Notes: a model not told the origin generated them from the letters alone. Positions 1 through 5,941 are shown, numbered from the stretch's first letter. The stretch: DNA of 6,177 bases from Bacteroidales bacterium (GCA_030600865.1 JAUVUS010000164.1:1-6177); one strand, 5' to 3'. Made by a program: numbers and translations.

Positions 1-1
1 A

Positions 2-328
2 GCTTATGTTATTGGCATGCCAAATATAAGTGAAGGAATTATAAAAGCAAAAGGACGGCTATTTCCTTTTGGATTTATTAAGATACTTCGTTCTATGAAA
101 AAAACGAATCAATTAGATTTATTATTAGGCGCAATTAAAGATGATCTTAGAAATATAGGATTAGATACTATGCTTGCTATAGCCATGTTAAATTCAATTA
201 ACCAACGAGGACTTGAAATAATCGATAGTCATGTTATAATGGAAACAAATACTAAAATGCGTGCTGAAGTAGAAAAATTAGGTGGTAAAATATATAAACG
301 TTATAGAATTTTTCAAAAAGATTTATAA
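2..328 (+). CDS. GNAT-like N-acetyltransferase, C-terminal part (5' end outside window)
   Basis: The reading frame is open from base 2 to the TAA at 326-328 and gives 108 residues. The ATG at 17 is an internal Met, because the frame stays open to the window edge, so the true start lies upstream. The fragment looks like the C-terminal half of a GNAT fold. A hydrophobic strand (LDLLLGAIK) leads into a loop (DDLRNIGLD) resembling the acetyl-CoA-binding R/Q-x-x-G-x-G/A segment, followed by a helix (TMLAIAMLNSI). The end reads METNTKMRAEVEKLGGK then YKRYRIFQKDL, the usual GNAT 'N...LGF..YK.YRI' finish. The substrate cannot be told. The second glycine of the acetyl-CoA loop appears as Leu (RNIGL), so binding may be atypical or the loop diverged. 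It converges with the prohibitin gene, with a palindromic element between them. Family call fairly good, function unknown. Confidence 0.65.
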   Translation, partial: AYVIGMPNISEGIIKAKGRLFPFGFIKILRSMKKTNQLDLLLGAIKDDLRNIGLDTMLAIAMLNSINQRGLEIIDSHVIMETNTKMRAEVEKLGGKIYKRYRIFQKDL

Positions 329-332
329 AACA

Positions 333-499
333 AAGAGGCTGTCCAAAAAGTAAAACAATTTATATTTATTCATATTATTTTTCTTTGTGCAACTTTGAGT
401 GTGCTTCGTGATCCTCTGTGGTTCAGTTATTTATATTTTACCGCAAAGTCACACAAAGGTCTTCACAAAGTATCACAAAGGCTTTTTGGACAGCCTCTT
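333..499. mobile_element. MITE-like nested inverted-repeat element
   Basis: A perfect 18-bp terminal inverted repeat (333-350 aagaggctgtccaaaaag; 482-499 its exact reverse complement) bounds a 167-bp element with no coding potential. Inside it lies a second, imperfect inverted repeat with 41-nt arms (383-423 and 440-480) around a 16-nt AT loop. Its arms are built from 'cacaaag'/'ctttgtg' heptamers. No clear target-site duplication is visible at either edge. The ends resemble transposase-recognised termini, so a non-autonomous MITE is the simplest reading; this is inference. It fills the space between two convergent genes, so the transcript from either side would fold strongly and may also end transcription. 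Confidence 0.6.
383..480. repeat. Internal imperfect palindrome of cacaaag heptamers
   Basis: The arms 383-423 and 440-480 pair over about 41 nt with mismatches. The right arm carries cacaaag at 452-458, 464-470 and 474-480; the left arm carries ctttgtg at 383-389 and a variant just after it. This type of sequence recurs between genes of Bacteroidota. It is listed separately because it may be an older repeat into which, or around which, the 18-bp ends were acquired. Confidence 0.55.
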
Positions 500-520
500 A
501 TATATATCATAAAAGTATTT

Positions 521-1339
521 CTAATTATTTCCACCAAGAATTAATGGTAAACCATCTTTCTCGCTTCCAATAATTACAACTTTAGAATTTGGCGATTCAG
601 ACAATTTTATTGTAGCCTCTATCCCACGCATCTTAAGTAATGCAGGAGTTAAACTACTATTAATAATTTTGTTAGCACGAGCTTCACCTTCGGCTGCTAT
701 ACGTTTACGTTCAGCTTCAGACGTCTCTTTTTCCAATTTATACTGATAAGCTAATGCTTCTTGTTCTTGTTTTAATTTATTTTCGATAGCTGTTCTTATT
801 TGATCAGGCAAATTAATTGAACGAATAAGAAGAGCTTTCAGCTCAATTTCGTTTGCGCCAAGCACTTCCCTGGCTTCAGTAATAATAGCTTCTTCCAGTT
901 CACTCCTTTTTGTAGAATAAATCTCTTCAGCAGTGAATCGTCCGGATACTCTTCTAACAGTAGATCTTACTTCCGGAGTTATTAATTGACTTATATAATC
1001 TCTTCCAAATTTTTCATGAAGATATCCAATCCTATCATATTTTGGATTAAATCGAATGGAAATATCCACATTTATTGATAGTCCGTTTTTGTCCAAAACA
1101 TCCATTCCTTCTTCGCTTTTTTGTTCTTTCACATTATAAACATATATTTCATTCCATGGAGCAATAATGTGAAAACCCGGATGAAAAATATTTTCCTTAT
1201 CAAGTCCACTTGTGAACTTTCTAAATATTACACCTCGTTCACCTGGTTTAAGGGTTATAAAAGACGAGCTACTAATAAGGATAACAATAAGAAATCCTAC
1301 TGCAGCAATTACCCAAAATGTTGTTGTTATTTTTTTCAT
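521..1339 (-). CDS. Prohibitin-family SPFH/Band 7 membrane protein
   Basis: This 272-residue protein has one N-terminal membrane segment (about residues 8-29) followed by an SPFH/Band 7 domain. The domain begins LKPGERGVIFRKF (30-42) and continues with PGFHIIAPW (54-62), the NGLSINVDISIRF strand region (85-97), PEVRSTVRR (122-130) and AEEIYSTKR (137-145). A charged helix (about 180-228, rich in E, K, Q and A) is the expected coiled coil, and the C-terminus ends KDGLPLILGG. Prohibitins form large ring assemblies at the membrane that scaffold or regulate proteases and lipid domains; the partner here is unknown. I prefer the ATG at 1339 because membrane protein homologues begin with a short Lys stretch before the TM. 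An in-frame ATG at 1390 would add 17 residues and overlap the probable promoter. It is divergent from the phosphorylase gene and appears monocistronic. Confidence 0.88.
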   Translation of the reverse strand: MKKITTTFWVIAAVGFLIVILISSSSFITLKPGERGVIFRKFTSGLDKENIFHPGFHIIAPWNEIYVYNVKEQKSEEGMDVLDKNGLSINVDISIRFNPKYDRIGYLHEKFGRDYISQLITPEVRSTVRRVSGRFTAEEIYSTKRSELEEAIITEAREVLGANEIELKALLIRSINLPDQIRTAIENKLKQEQEALAYQYKLEKETSEAERKRIAAEGEARANKIINSSLTPALLKMRGIEATIKLSESPNSKVVIIGSEKDGLPLILGGNN

Positions 1340-1376
1340 TGTGTTGCTTTTTTTAGTTATTAATTTTCTTAGCGAA

Positions 1377-1384
1377 TAAAGGTA
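1377..1384 (-). promoter_or_regulatory. Possible -7 element for the prohibitin gene
   Basis: On the minus strand these bases read TACCTTTA, seven of eight positions of the Bacteroidota -7 consensus TAnnTTTG. They lie about 38 nt upstream of the preferred ATG at 1339. No good TTG lies at the expected distance upstream, so this is weak. If real, it supports the 1339 start, because an ATG at 1390 would lie upstream of the transcription start. Confidence 0.3.
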
Positions 1385-1442
1385 TAACATTAATATTATA
1401 AATGGAAACTTTAAAAATATCAGCTTGTTTTTTATTTACAAC

Positions 1443-1505
1443 AAAAATCAATAAGCAGGTTATCAACACACACTGCCTTAAAATATTATGGTTGTGTTGA
1501 TTTTT
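1443..1505. repeat. Inverted repeat with ATCAA half-sites in divergent promoter region
   Basis: A perfect 9-bp inverted repeat (1462-1470 atcaacaca; 1493-1501 tgtgttgat) has a 22-nt spacer. The right arm, extended to 1505, can instead pair with aaaaatcaa at 1443-1451. So three copies of an (A)ATCAA-type site lie just upstream of the -33 element of the phosphorylase promoter. It may be an operator or alternative stem-loops; no regulator is encoded in the window. Confidence 0.35.
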
Positions 1506-1510
1506 CTTTA

Positions 1511-1541
1511 TTGCGCTTTTAATTTATTTTAAATAAATTTG
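1511..1541 (+). promoter_or_regulatory. Bacteroidota-type promoter for the phosphorylase gene
   Basis: TTG at 1511-1513 is followed after 20 nt by TAAATTTG at 1534-1541, a full match to the Bacteroidota -7 consensus TAnnTTTG with a usual spacing from the -33 TTG. Transcription would begin near 1547, giving a leader of about 25 nt before the ATG at 1572. A purine-rich stretch (agagaggcggaa, 1557-1568) precedes the start codon. Confidence 0.5.
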
Positions 1542-1571
1542 AAGTCCTAAAAAATCAGAGAGGCGGAAATT

Positions 1572-2444
1572 ATGGAATTCAGAGAGTCGGAATTAATAAT
1601 TAACAAAGATGGAAGCATATTCCATTTACATCTTTTACCGGAAGATATTGCTGATGATATTATCTTAGTTGGTGATCCGGGAAGAGTAGAAGTTGTGGCA
1701 TCTTATTTTGACAAAATTGAACTCAAAAAACAAAACAGGGAATTTTGTACTATAACCGGTTCATATAATAGTAAAAGAATTACAGTTGTTTCAACCGGTA
1801 TTGGGACAGACAACATCGATATAGTAGTTAACGAACTGGATGCTATTGCTAATATTAATTTAAAAACGCGCACACTTAACAAGCAACATAAAACCTTGAA
1901 TTTAATTCGCATCGGGACATCAGGATCACTCCAAAGAGATATTCCTATTGATTCATTTCTAATGAGTAAAAGATCTATAGGTTTTGATGGTTTGCTTAAT
2001 TTTTATGCGAATAGAGATTCTATTTCTGACCTGAAGTTCGAAGAAGCATTTAAGAAGTATGTGAGTTGGAATGAATTATTGCCATCACCTTATATTGTTG
2101 ATGCATCCGAAAAATTAATTAATAAATTAGATGGCGATAATATAATCAAAGGTATTACTATATCTGCCCCCGGATTTTACGGGCCACAAGGCAGGCAGTT
2201 ACGATTACCAATTATTGATCCTGAAATAAATGATAAAATTGAAGCATTTGAATTTAAAGGGCAAAAAATAACGAATTACGAAATGGAAAGTTCAGCCATA
2301 TTCGGACTTTCGAAATTATTAGGGCATAATGCAGCTACAATTTGTGCTATAATTGCTAATCGTACACAAGGTGAATATAGTAAAGATTATAAACCTGTAA
2401 TAAAAGAGTTAATAAAAACTGTTTTGGAAAGACTAACAAGGTAA
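1572..2444 (+). CDS. udp: Uridine phosphorylase-like nucleoside phosphorylase
   Basis: This 290-residue enzyme of the PNP_UDP_1 fold would split uridine with phosphate to uracil and ribose 1-phosphate (pyrimidine salvage, cytosol). Visible motifs: phosphate-binding GDPGRVE (34-40); NREF (55-58); STGIG (74-78); IRIGTSGS (112-119, phosphate Arg and GTSG); ribose-binding NYEMESS (235-241). Base specificity is readable: FYGPQGR (202-208) aligns with the FYPGQER of E. coli Udp, keeping the Phe, Gln and Arg that hold uracil. ANRTQGE (262-268) matches Udp's VNRTQQE where purine enzymes use an Asp-containing loop. It is about 35 residues longer than the 253-residue E. coli Udp, partly from a segment around 94-110 and partly from residues 140-175. 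After STGIG the usual G-P-S is T-D-N, which I recall in Bacteroidota homologues. The start is supported by the promoter and purine stretch just upstream. Substrate is inferred from motifs. Confidence 0.85.
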   Translation: MEFRESELIINKDGSIFHLHLLPEDIADDIILVGDPGRVEVVASYFDKIELKKQNREFCTITGSYNSKRITVVSTGIGTDNIDIVVNELDAIANINLKTRTLNKQHKTLNLIRIGTSGSLQRDIPIDSFLMSKRSIGFDGLLNFYANRDSISDLKFEEAFKKYVSWNELLPSPYIVDASEKLINKLDGDNIIKGITISAPGFYGPQGRQLRLPIIDPEINDKIEAFEFKGQKITNYEMESSAIFGLSKLLGHNAATICAIIANRTQGEYSKDYKPVIKELIKTVLERLTR

Positions 2445-2523
2445 TTGATGATTGATGACTGGTAAGTGGTATATGGTGATTGAAACTTGAAATTTGGTGT
2501 TTGATAATTAATTAGTACTTAAA
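2445..2523. repeat. Degenerate T/G-rich spacer
   Basis: These 79 bases are biased to T, G and A and are built from loose copies of ttgatgattgatga- and ggtatatggtg-like words. There is no open frame, hairpin or promoter match. The 9-mer tatatggtg (2470-2478) recurs at 3385-3393 in the next spacer, suggesting both spacers belong to one class of degenerate intergenic repeat. Confidence 0.35.
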
Positions 2524-3384
2524 GTGAAAATCAATAAAAAAATAAACGCATTATTACAATTGTTAGATGATCCTAATGATGAGGTATTTGAGTATATTTC
2601 ACAAAACATTCTGAAACAAGGGGAGAATATAATTCCTGAACTGGAAAAAGTCTGGGAAAAGTCTTTAAATGCAATTTTACAGGAACGTATCGAAAATTTA
2701 ATTCAAGAGATTCAGTTTTCATCAACTCAAAAACAGTTAAAAGAGTGGAAAGAATCCGGTGCAGTAGATTTGTTAAAAGCAGCCTACTTAGTAGCAAAGT
2801 ATCAATATCCTGATTTAAAATACGATGATATTACCGAAGCTTTTAATAAGATTAAGCAAGATGCCTGGCTTGAAATAAATAACAATTTAACAGCTCTTGA
2901 AAAAACAAGGATATTAAATCACATTTTATTCCAGGTACATGAATTTTCGGGAAATAGTTCTAACTTTTTCGCACCACAAAACTCCTATATAAATCATGTT
3001 TTTGATACTAAAAAGGGAAATCCCTTAACGCTTGGCATTATATATATATCTTTAGCTCAAGAATTAAATATACCAATCTATGGTGTTAGTATGCCTCGAA
3101 ATTTTATTCTTGCTTATATTGATGAATATAATATTCACGACCCTTATAAAGATGATGTTCTTTTTTATATAAATCCTTATAACAATGGTAAAGTTTTAGG
3201 AGAAAGAGAAATTGACTATTTTTTAAAACAACAAAAAATAGAACCGAAAAAATCATACTACAGTCCTTGTTCTAATATCGAAATTATTAAAAAGTTAATA
3301 TTAAATTTAATATATTCGTACGAAAAATTAGGCTACCCTGAAAAGGTGAATGACATGAAAAAATTGTTTAATATTGTAAATTGA
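2524..3384 (+). CDS. SirB1-like transglutaminase-fold protein with HEAT-like N-terminus
   Basis: This 286-residue soluble protein has two parts. The N-terminus (about 5-65), LLDDPNDEVFEYI then QNILKQGENIIPELEKVWE, looks like one or two HEAT-type helical pairs. Residues about 75-240 resemble the SirB1/Transglut_core2 domain: FFAPQNSYINHVFDTKKGNP, then LTLGIIYISLAQELNIPIYG, VSMPRNFILAY (188-198) and NPYNNG (217-222). The Cys-His-Asp triad of true transglutaminases is not visible. The only Cys (C249) lies outside the core, and the position that is often His in PxHF-type relatives is Asn193, so it is probably a non-catalytic binding protein. The start must be GTG at 2524: an in-frame TAA sits at 2509-2511 and there is no ATG near the N-terminus. 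It lies 79 bp after the phosphorylase gene on the same strand and may be co-transcribed. Role unknown. Confidence 0.75.
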   Translation: MKINKKINALLQLLDDPNDEVFEYISQNILKQGENIIPELEKVWEKSLNAILQERIENLIQEIQFSSTQKQLKEWKESGAVDLLKAAYLVAKYQYPDLKYDDITEAFNKIKQDAWLEINNNLTALEKTRILNHILFQVHEFSGNSSNFFAPQNSYINHVFDTKKGNPLTLGIIYISLAQELNIPIYGVSMPRNFILAYIDEYNIHDPYKDDVLFYINPYNNGKVLGEREIDYFLKQQKIEPKKSYYSPCSNIEIIKKLILNLIYSYEKLGYPEKVNDMKKLFNIVN

Positions 3385-3413
3385 TATATGGTGTAAGGTG
3401 TAGTAACCATAAA

Positions 3414-3433
3414 CCTGCCTGCCGGCAGGCAGG
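3414..3433. repeat. 20-bp perfect GC palindrome (CCTGCCTGCC/GGCAGGCAGG)
   Basis: A perfect 20-bp palindrome with no spacer stands out as the only GC-rich stretch in an AT-rich window. It is flanked by 'ccgtaaacc' units. No T-tract follows it, so it is not a standard intrinsic terminator. Palindromes of this kind are scattered between genes in many Bacteroidota genomes and, when read through, give spurious PACRQAG peptides. Its function is unknown. Confidence 0.7.
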
Positions 3434-3465
3434 CCGTAAACCACATACCGTAAACCGTCTAAACC
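3434..3465. repeat. Short tandem ccgtaaacc units
   Basis: ccgtaaacc occurs exactly at 3434-3442 and 3448-3456, with a diverged copy gtctaaacc at 3457-3465. Together with the palindrome just before it, this is one composite intergenic repeat ending 8 bases before the start codon of the chain-length determinant gene, so it forms most of that gene's leader. Confidence 0.5.
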
Positions 3466-3473
3466 ACAAAAAT

Positions 3474-4445
3474 ATGACAACTGAAAAAAGAAACGACGAA
3501 ATTGATTTGATAGAATTGTTTCAAAAAATGGGTAATGGTATTAAAAATCTATTTAATAGCTTTTTTAATTTATTGTATTCAATCCTATTATTTTTTATTA
3601 GAAAATCTATAATAATTTTTGCAATTATTGTATTGGGCATAATTTATGGATTTTTTCAATATAAAACATCCCCCAGATACTATTCATCAAGCATTGAAGC
3701 ATATTCAAATGCTATCTCAAGTATTGATATGATTAATTATATTAATAATATTCATGAATTATTTAAAGAAAACAATAATGTAGGTTTAGCATCTAAATTA
3801 GAATTGGATACTCTACTATTAGCAAAAATAAAAGATGTTAAAGCATTTAAAGTTATCGATTTTAACGATGACGGAGTTACTGATTTAATAGATTATAATG
3901 ATAAATATTTAACTTCTGACACAATTGTTTCTGAAACCAGGTTTGTTGTTAAAGTGGAAGTCTTCGATCCTCAAATCTTCCCTCTTATCCAGGAAAGTAT
4001 TTTTAATTATATCAATCAGAATAGCTATATTAATAGATTAAATAGTATTCGAAAAGATCAACTGCAAGAATTAATTTTAAAACTAAATACTGAAGTAGCA
4101 TCTCTTGACAGCTTAAAAAAGGTAGAATATTTTACCACAGAAAGATTGAATCCACAAGCAGGCCAATTACTGGTAATGAACGAAAAAGAAACACAATTGT
4201 ATCATGATCAAATAATTAGCCTATATAAACAAAAACAAGCTTTAGAAAGAACTCTTGAATTAAAAACAGACCCGATAACTATAATCCAGGATTTTTCTGC
4301 ATTATCGACTATAGAAAATAAACTTATGACGTATCTTAAGTTTTATGGAATAGCTGGATTAATTTTGGGTATTTTTATTTCAATAATACTTGAAAATTTT
4401 AAGGGAATTCTTAAAATTATTAGAGAATCAAAAATTAAAAAGTAA
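3474..4445 (+). CDS. Wzz-like polysaccharide chain-length determinant
   Basis: This 323-residue inner-membrane protein has the polysaccharide co-polymerase layout. A cytosolic N-terminus (NDEIDLIELFQKMG, 7-20) precedes TM1 (about 45-62) and the motif YKTSPRYYSSS (63-73). A large periplasmic part follows, with long helices at about 188-220 and 236-262, then TM2 (about 290-306) and a short basic tail. The role would be to control the length of O-antigen or exopolysaccharide made by a Wzy polymerase. No Walker motifs or kinase domain follow TM2, so it is the non-kinase type. The start is the ATG at 3474. The open frame runs back to a TTG at 3381, but that extension translates the intergenic palindrome (KPACRQAGRK) and is not credible. 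Residues 129-140 (D-F-N-D-D-G-V-T-D-L-I-D) match a 12-residue EF-hand calcium loop. It converges with the ligase gene, 34 bp between stops. Confidence 0.82.
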   Translation: MTTEKRNDEIDLIELFQKMGNGIKNLFNSFFNLLYSILLFFIRKSIIIFAIIVLGIIYGFFQYKTSPRYYSSSIEAYSNAISSIDMINYINNIHELFKENNNVGLASKLELDTLLLAKIKDVKAFKVIDFNDDGVTDLIDYNDKYLTSDTIVSETRFVVKVEVFDPQIFPLIQESIFNYINQNSYINRLNSIRKDQLQELILKLNTEVASLDSLKKVEYFTTERLNPQAGQLLVMNEKETQLYHDQIISLYKQKQALERTLELKTDPITIIQDFSALSTIENKLMTYLKFYGIAGLILGIFISIILENFKGILKIIRESKIKK

Positions 4446-4479
4446 ATTTTACGGTATCATATATTACCACATGTATTGA

Positions 4480-5775
4480 TTAATTATTATTACTATGTTC
4501 AACACTATTGAACATAGCATATAATAAGCTGTAAAAAAATACTACAAAAGATACACCTGCAATAGTATTTAACATTGCTTCAAAGAAAAAATTAATAAAT
4601 AATATTAAGCCAAAGTAGAAAAATAGAAATTGTTTTCTTTTAATTGCAATTACTAATATTGTGATAATCCAAGCAAATATTAACACCAAACCAACAAGAC
4701 CCAATTTAACAGCAACATCTAAATATTGGTTATGTGCATTAAGGTTATACTCGTGAGCCTCAGTCAAATCATAGTCCTGATATTTCTTTTTCATTACTTC
4801 ATCAATATCTCCTGTCCCTACTCCAAACAAAAGGTTGTCATTGAATATTTCAATCCCCGATTTCCAAAGCCAAAGCCTTACATCTGAATCTTTACTTAAT
4901 GATTGACCATTTTCAATAATATTAACCGTTTCTGTAACATTTTTATTTATCCGCGAATTGGATAATATCAACACCGTAAAAATCACTCCTAACATCAATA
5001 CTCCAATAGCAATCCAATATTTTTTGTACTTAATAATAACAATTAAAAAGAAACTAAAAAAACTGATTAAGTAAGTAATATAAGCTGCACGGCTTCCTAA
5101 TAGCCAAATAAAAACTGAAAAATAAAGGATAAGACTATAATATAATATATATCTTTTTTTACTTGATCTTATTAAATACACCAATATAACAACCGAAAAA
5201 GTAATATATACAGAAAAATAAGTTGAGTGATGAAAAAAACTTAAATATGAATAAGAAAAATAACTGTATCTTTGATTAACTAACTGGAAAAAACTTAAAT
5301 TAATTGTGTCACTCCATCTCGATGACTCAAAAACAATTTTACCAAAATCATTAACATGAATACTGTTATTAAATGCAAAAACTAAACAAATTATACTGGC
5401 AATAAAATTTCCAAAAACAAAAATCTTTAAAATTAATCGATAATTAACCCTGACTTTTTTAGTAATAAATACAGCTACAACCGGAATAAACAATATAGAA
5501 AGCTTTACCTCCAGATCAAATAAACCGTTCTTTAAATCATCGGAATAAATTAGGCCGATTATATGACTTACGAAGAACAAAAAAGGAAAGAGTAGTAAGA
5601 TTAATTGTTTATAAGATTCTATTTTTATTTTACGGATAGAAATAACACCGGATAAAACCCATAAAAATATTACATAAGGTAAATATTCTTTAGTTAATGG
5701 CATTAGCAATGCCACTATTAGAAATATATAATACTGGAAATTTGATCTAAAAAAAGTTTTTATTTTTAGTAACAT
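4480..5775 (-). CDS. O-antigen ligase / Wzy-type polymerase family membrane protein
   Basis: This 431-residue protein is almost wholly hydrophobic, with about 10-12 membrane segments, and has the Wzy_C/O-antigen ligase layout. The pattern LLGSRAAY (225-232) ends one transmembrane helix with the conserved Arg. A large periplasmic loop (about 272-355) carries DVRLWLWKSGIEIF (298-311), FGVGTGDIDEVM (317-328) and LNAHNQYLDVAVKLGLVGL (345-363). The His and neighbouring residues (H348 NQYL) match the conserved periplasmic His of WaaL-type enzymes. E399 near the last helices and GVSFVVFFYSLL (407-418) complete the pattern. It would transfer or polymerise lipid-linked glycan on the outer face of the inner membrane. 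Sequence alone does not separate ligase from polymerase. The start ATG (5773-5775) directly follows the TAA of an upstream remnant. It lies in the same direction as the glycosyltransferase at 5959-6177. Confidence 0.82.
   Translation of the reverse strand: MLLKIKTFFRSNFQYYIFLIVALLMPLTKEYLPYVIFLWVLSGVISIRKIKIESYKQLILLLFPFLFFVSHIIGLIYSDDLKNGLFDLEVKLSILFIPVVAVFITKKVRVNYRLILKIFVFGNFIASIICLVFAFNNSIHVNDFGKIVFESSRWSDTINLSFFQLVNQRYSYFSYSYLSFFHHSTYFSVYITFSVVILVYLIRSSKKRYILYYSLILYFSVFIWLLGSRAAYITYLISFFSFFLIVIIKYKKYWIAIGVLMLGVIFTVLILSNSRINKNVTETVNIIENGQSLSKDSDVRLWLWKSGIEIFNDNLLFGVGTGDIDEVMKKKYQDYDLTEAHEYNLNAHNQYLDVAVKLGLVGLVLIFAWIITILVIAIKRKQFLFFYFGLILFINFFFEAMLNTIAGVSFVVFFYSLLYAMFNSVEHSNNN
4493..4517. 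terminator. Perfect hairpin at the convergent wzz-like/ligase junction
   Basis: CTATGTTCAA (4493-4502) and TTGAACATAG (4508-4517) are exact reverse complements around a 5-nt loop. The hairpin lies inside the last codons of the ligase gene and 48 nt beyond the stop of the Wzz-like gene. It is the only strong stem near this convergent junction, so it could end or stabilise the plus-strand transcript. No U-tract follows on either strand, so an intrinsic terminator is only tentative. Confidence 0.35.
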
Positions 5776-5881
5776 TTAATCTTTATTTACTATAATATTA
5801 AATAATTTAAACATACTTATTATTGGTCGAAAACAATATGAAAAATGCAACAAAAACTAAGCACTTTATACTATAAAACTT
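5776..5881 (-). pseudogene. Decayed C-terminal remnant of a second glycosyltransferase
   Basis: Read on the minus strand, 5847-5776 gives HFSYCFRPIISMFK followed by LFNIIVNKD and TAA. This matches, without gaps, the last 23 codons plus stop of the glycosyltransferase-like gene at 5959-6177 (HFSYGFGSLIGIF...). Both have exactly 23 residues from the His to the stop, 7 of them identical. Three glycines (G-x-G...G) have become Cys, Arg and Ser. Further upstream, a KFY (5881-5873) lies 34 nt before the His codon, against 33 nt in the intact gene, which implies a one-base frameshift, and in-frame stops occur in between. The remnant's TAA (5778-5776) abuts the ligase ATG. Short and AT-rich, so chance cannot be fully excluded. 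Confidence 0.5.
5808..5836 (-). promoter_or_regulatory. Possible promoter for the ligase gene inside the remnant
   Basis: On the minus strand TTG (5836-5834) is followed after 18 nt by TATGTTTA (5815-5808), seven of eight positions of the TAnnTTTG element. It would start transcription about 25 nt before the ligase ATG. Such matches arise easily in AT-rich DNA. The ligase may equally be expressed by read-through from the upstream glycosyltransferase gene. Confidence 0.25.
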
Positions 5882-5887
5882 TTAAAA

Positions 5888-5941
5888 AATAAGAAATACC
5901 TAAAATACACCATTAATAAGAAATACCTAAAATACACCATT
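5888..5941. repeat. Perfect 2 x 27-bp tandem direct repeat
   Basis: The 27-bp unit aataagaaatacctaaaat-acaccatt occurs at 5888-5914 and again at 5915-5941 with no mismatch and no spacer. The identity implies a recent duplication. The unit is a multiple of three, and on the minus strand it stays open in the frame that runs into the remnant (MVYFRYFLL twice). It lies between the stop of the glycosyltransferase-like gene and its decayed copy. Confidence 0.9.

Noticed and set aside
1121..1363. Plus-strand 80-residue open frame
   Set aside because: It lies wholly opposite the prohibitin gene, has no family resemblance, and its Lys/Cys/Tyr-rich composition is what antisense reading of an AT-rich coding strand gives.
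1340..1390. 17-residue N-terminal extension of the prohibitin protein from the ATG at 1390
   Set aside because: It would place an extra basic stretch before the usual start and overlap the candidate -7 element; the ATG at 1339 gives the normal Lys-then-TM beginning.
1460..1468. ttatcaaca, one mismatch from the DnaA box TTATCCACA
   Set aside because: A single imperfect box with no cluster, no AT-unwinding array and no dnaA/dnaN or replication gene nearby; it is better explained as part of the inverted repeat.
1703..1912. Minus-strand 69-residue open frame
   Set aside because: It lies inside the well-supported phosphorylase gene on the other strand; no motif or start signal.
2573..2797. Minus-strand 74-residue open frame
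   Set aside because: It is antisense to the N-terminal half of the SirB1-like gene, with no recognisable domain.
3414..3433. GC palindrome as a rho-independent terminator for the SirB1-like gene
   Set aside because: There is no T-tract on either side, and the flanking ccgtaaacc units mark it as a dispersed intergenic repeat.
5888..5941. Two-unit repeat as a CRISPR array
   Set aside because: The units abut directly with no spacer, and no cas gene is present; it is a simple tandem duplication.
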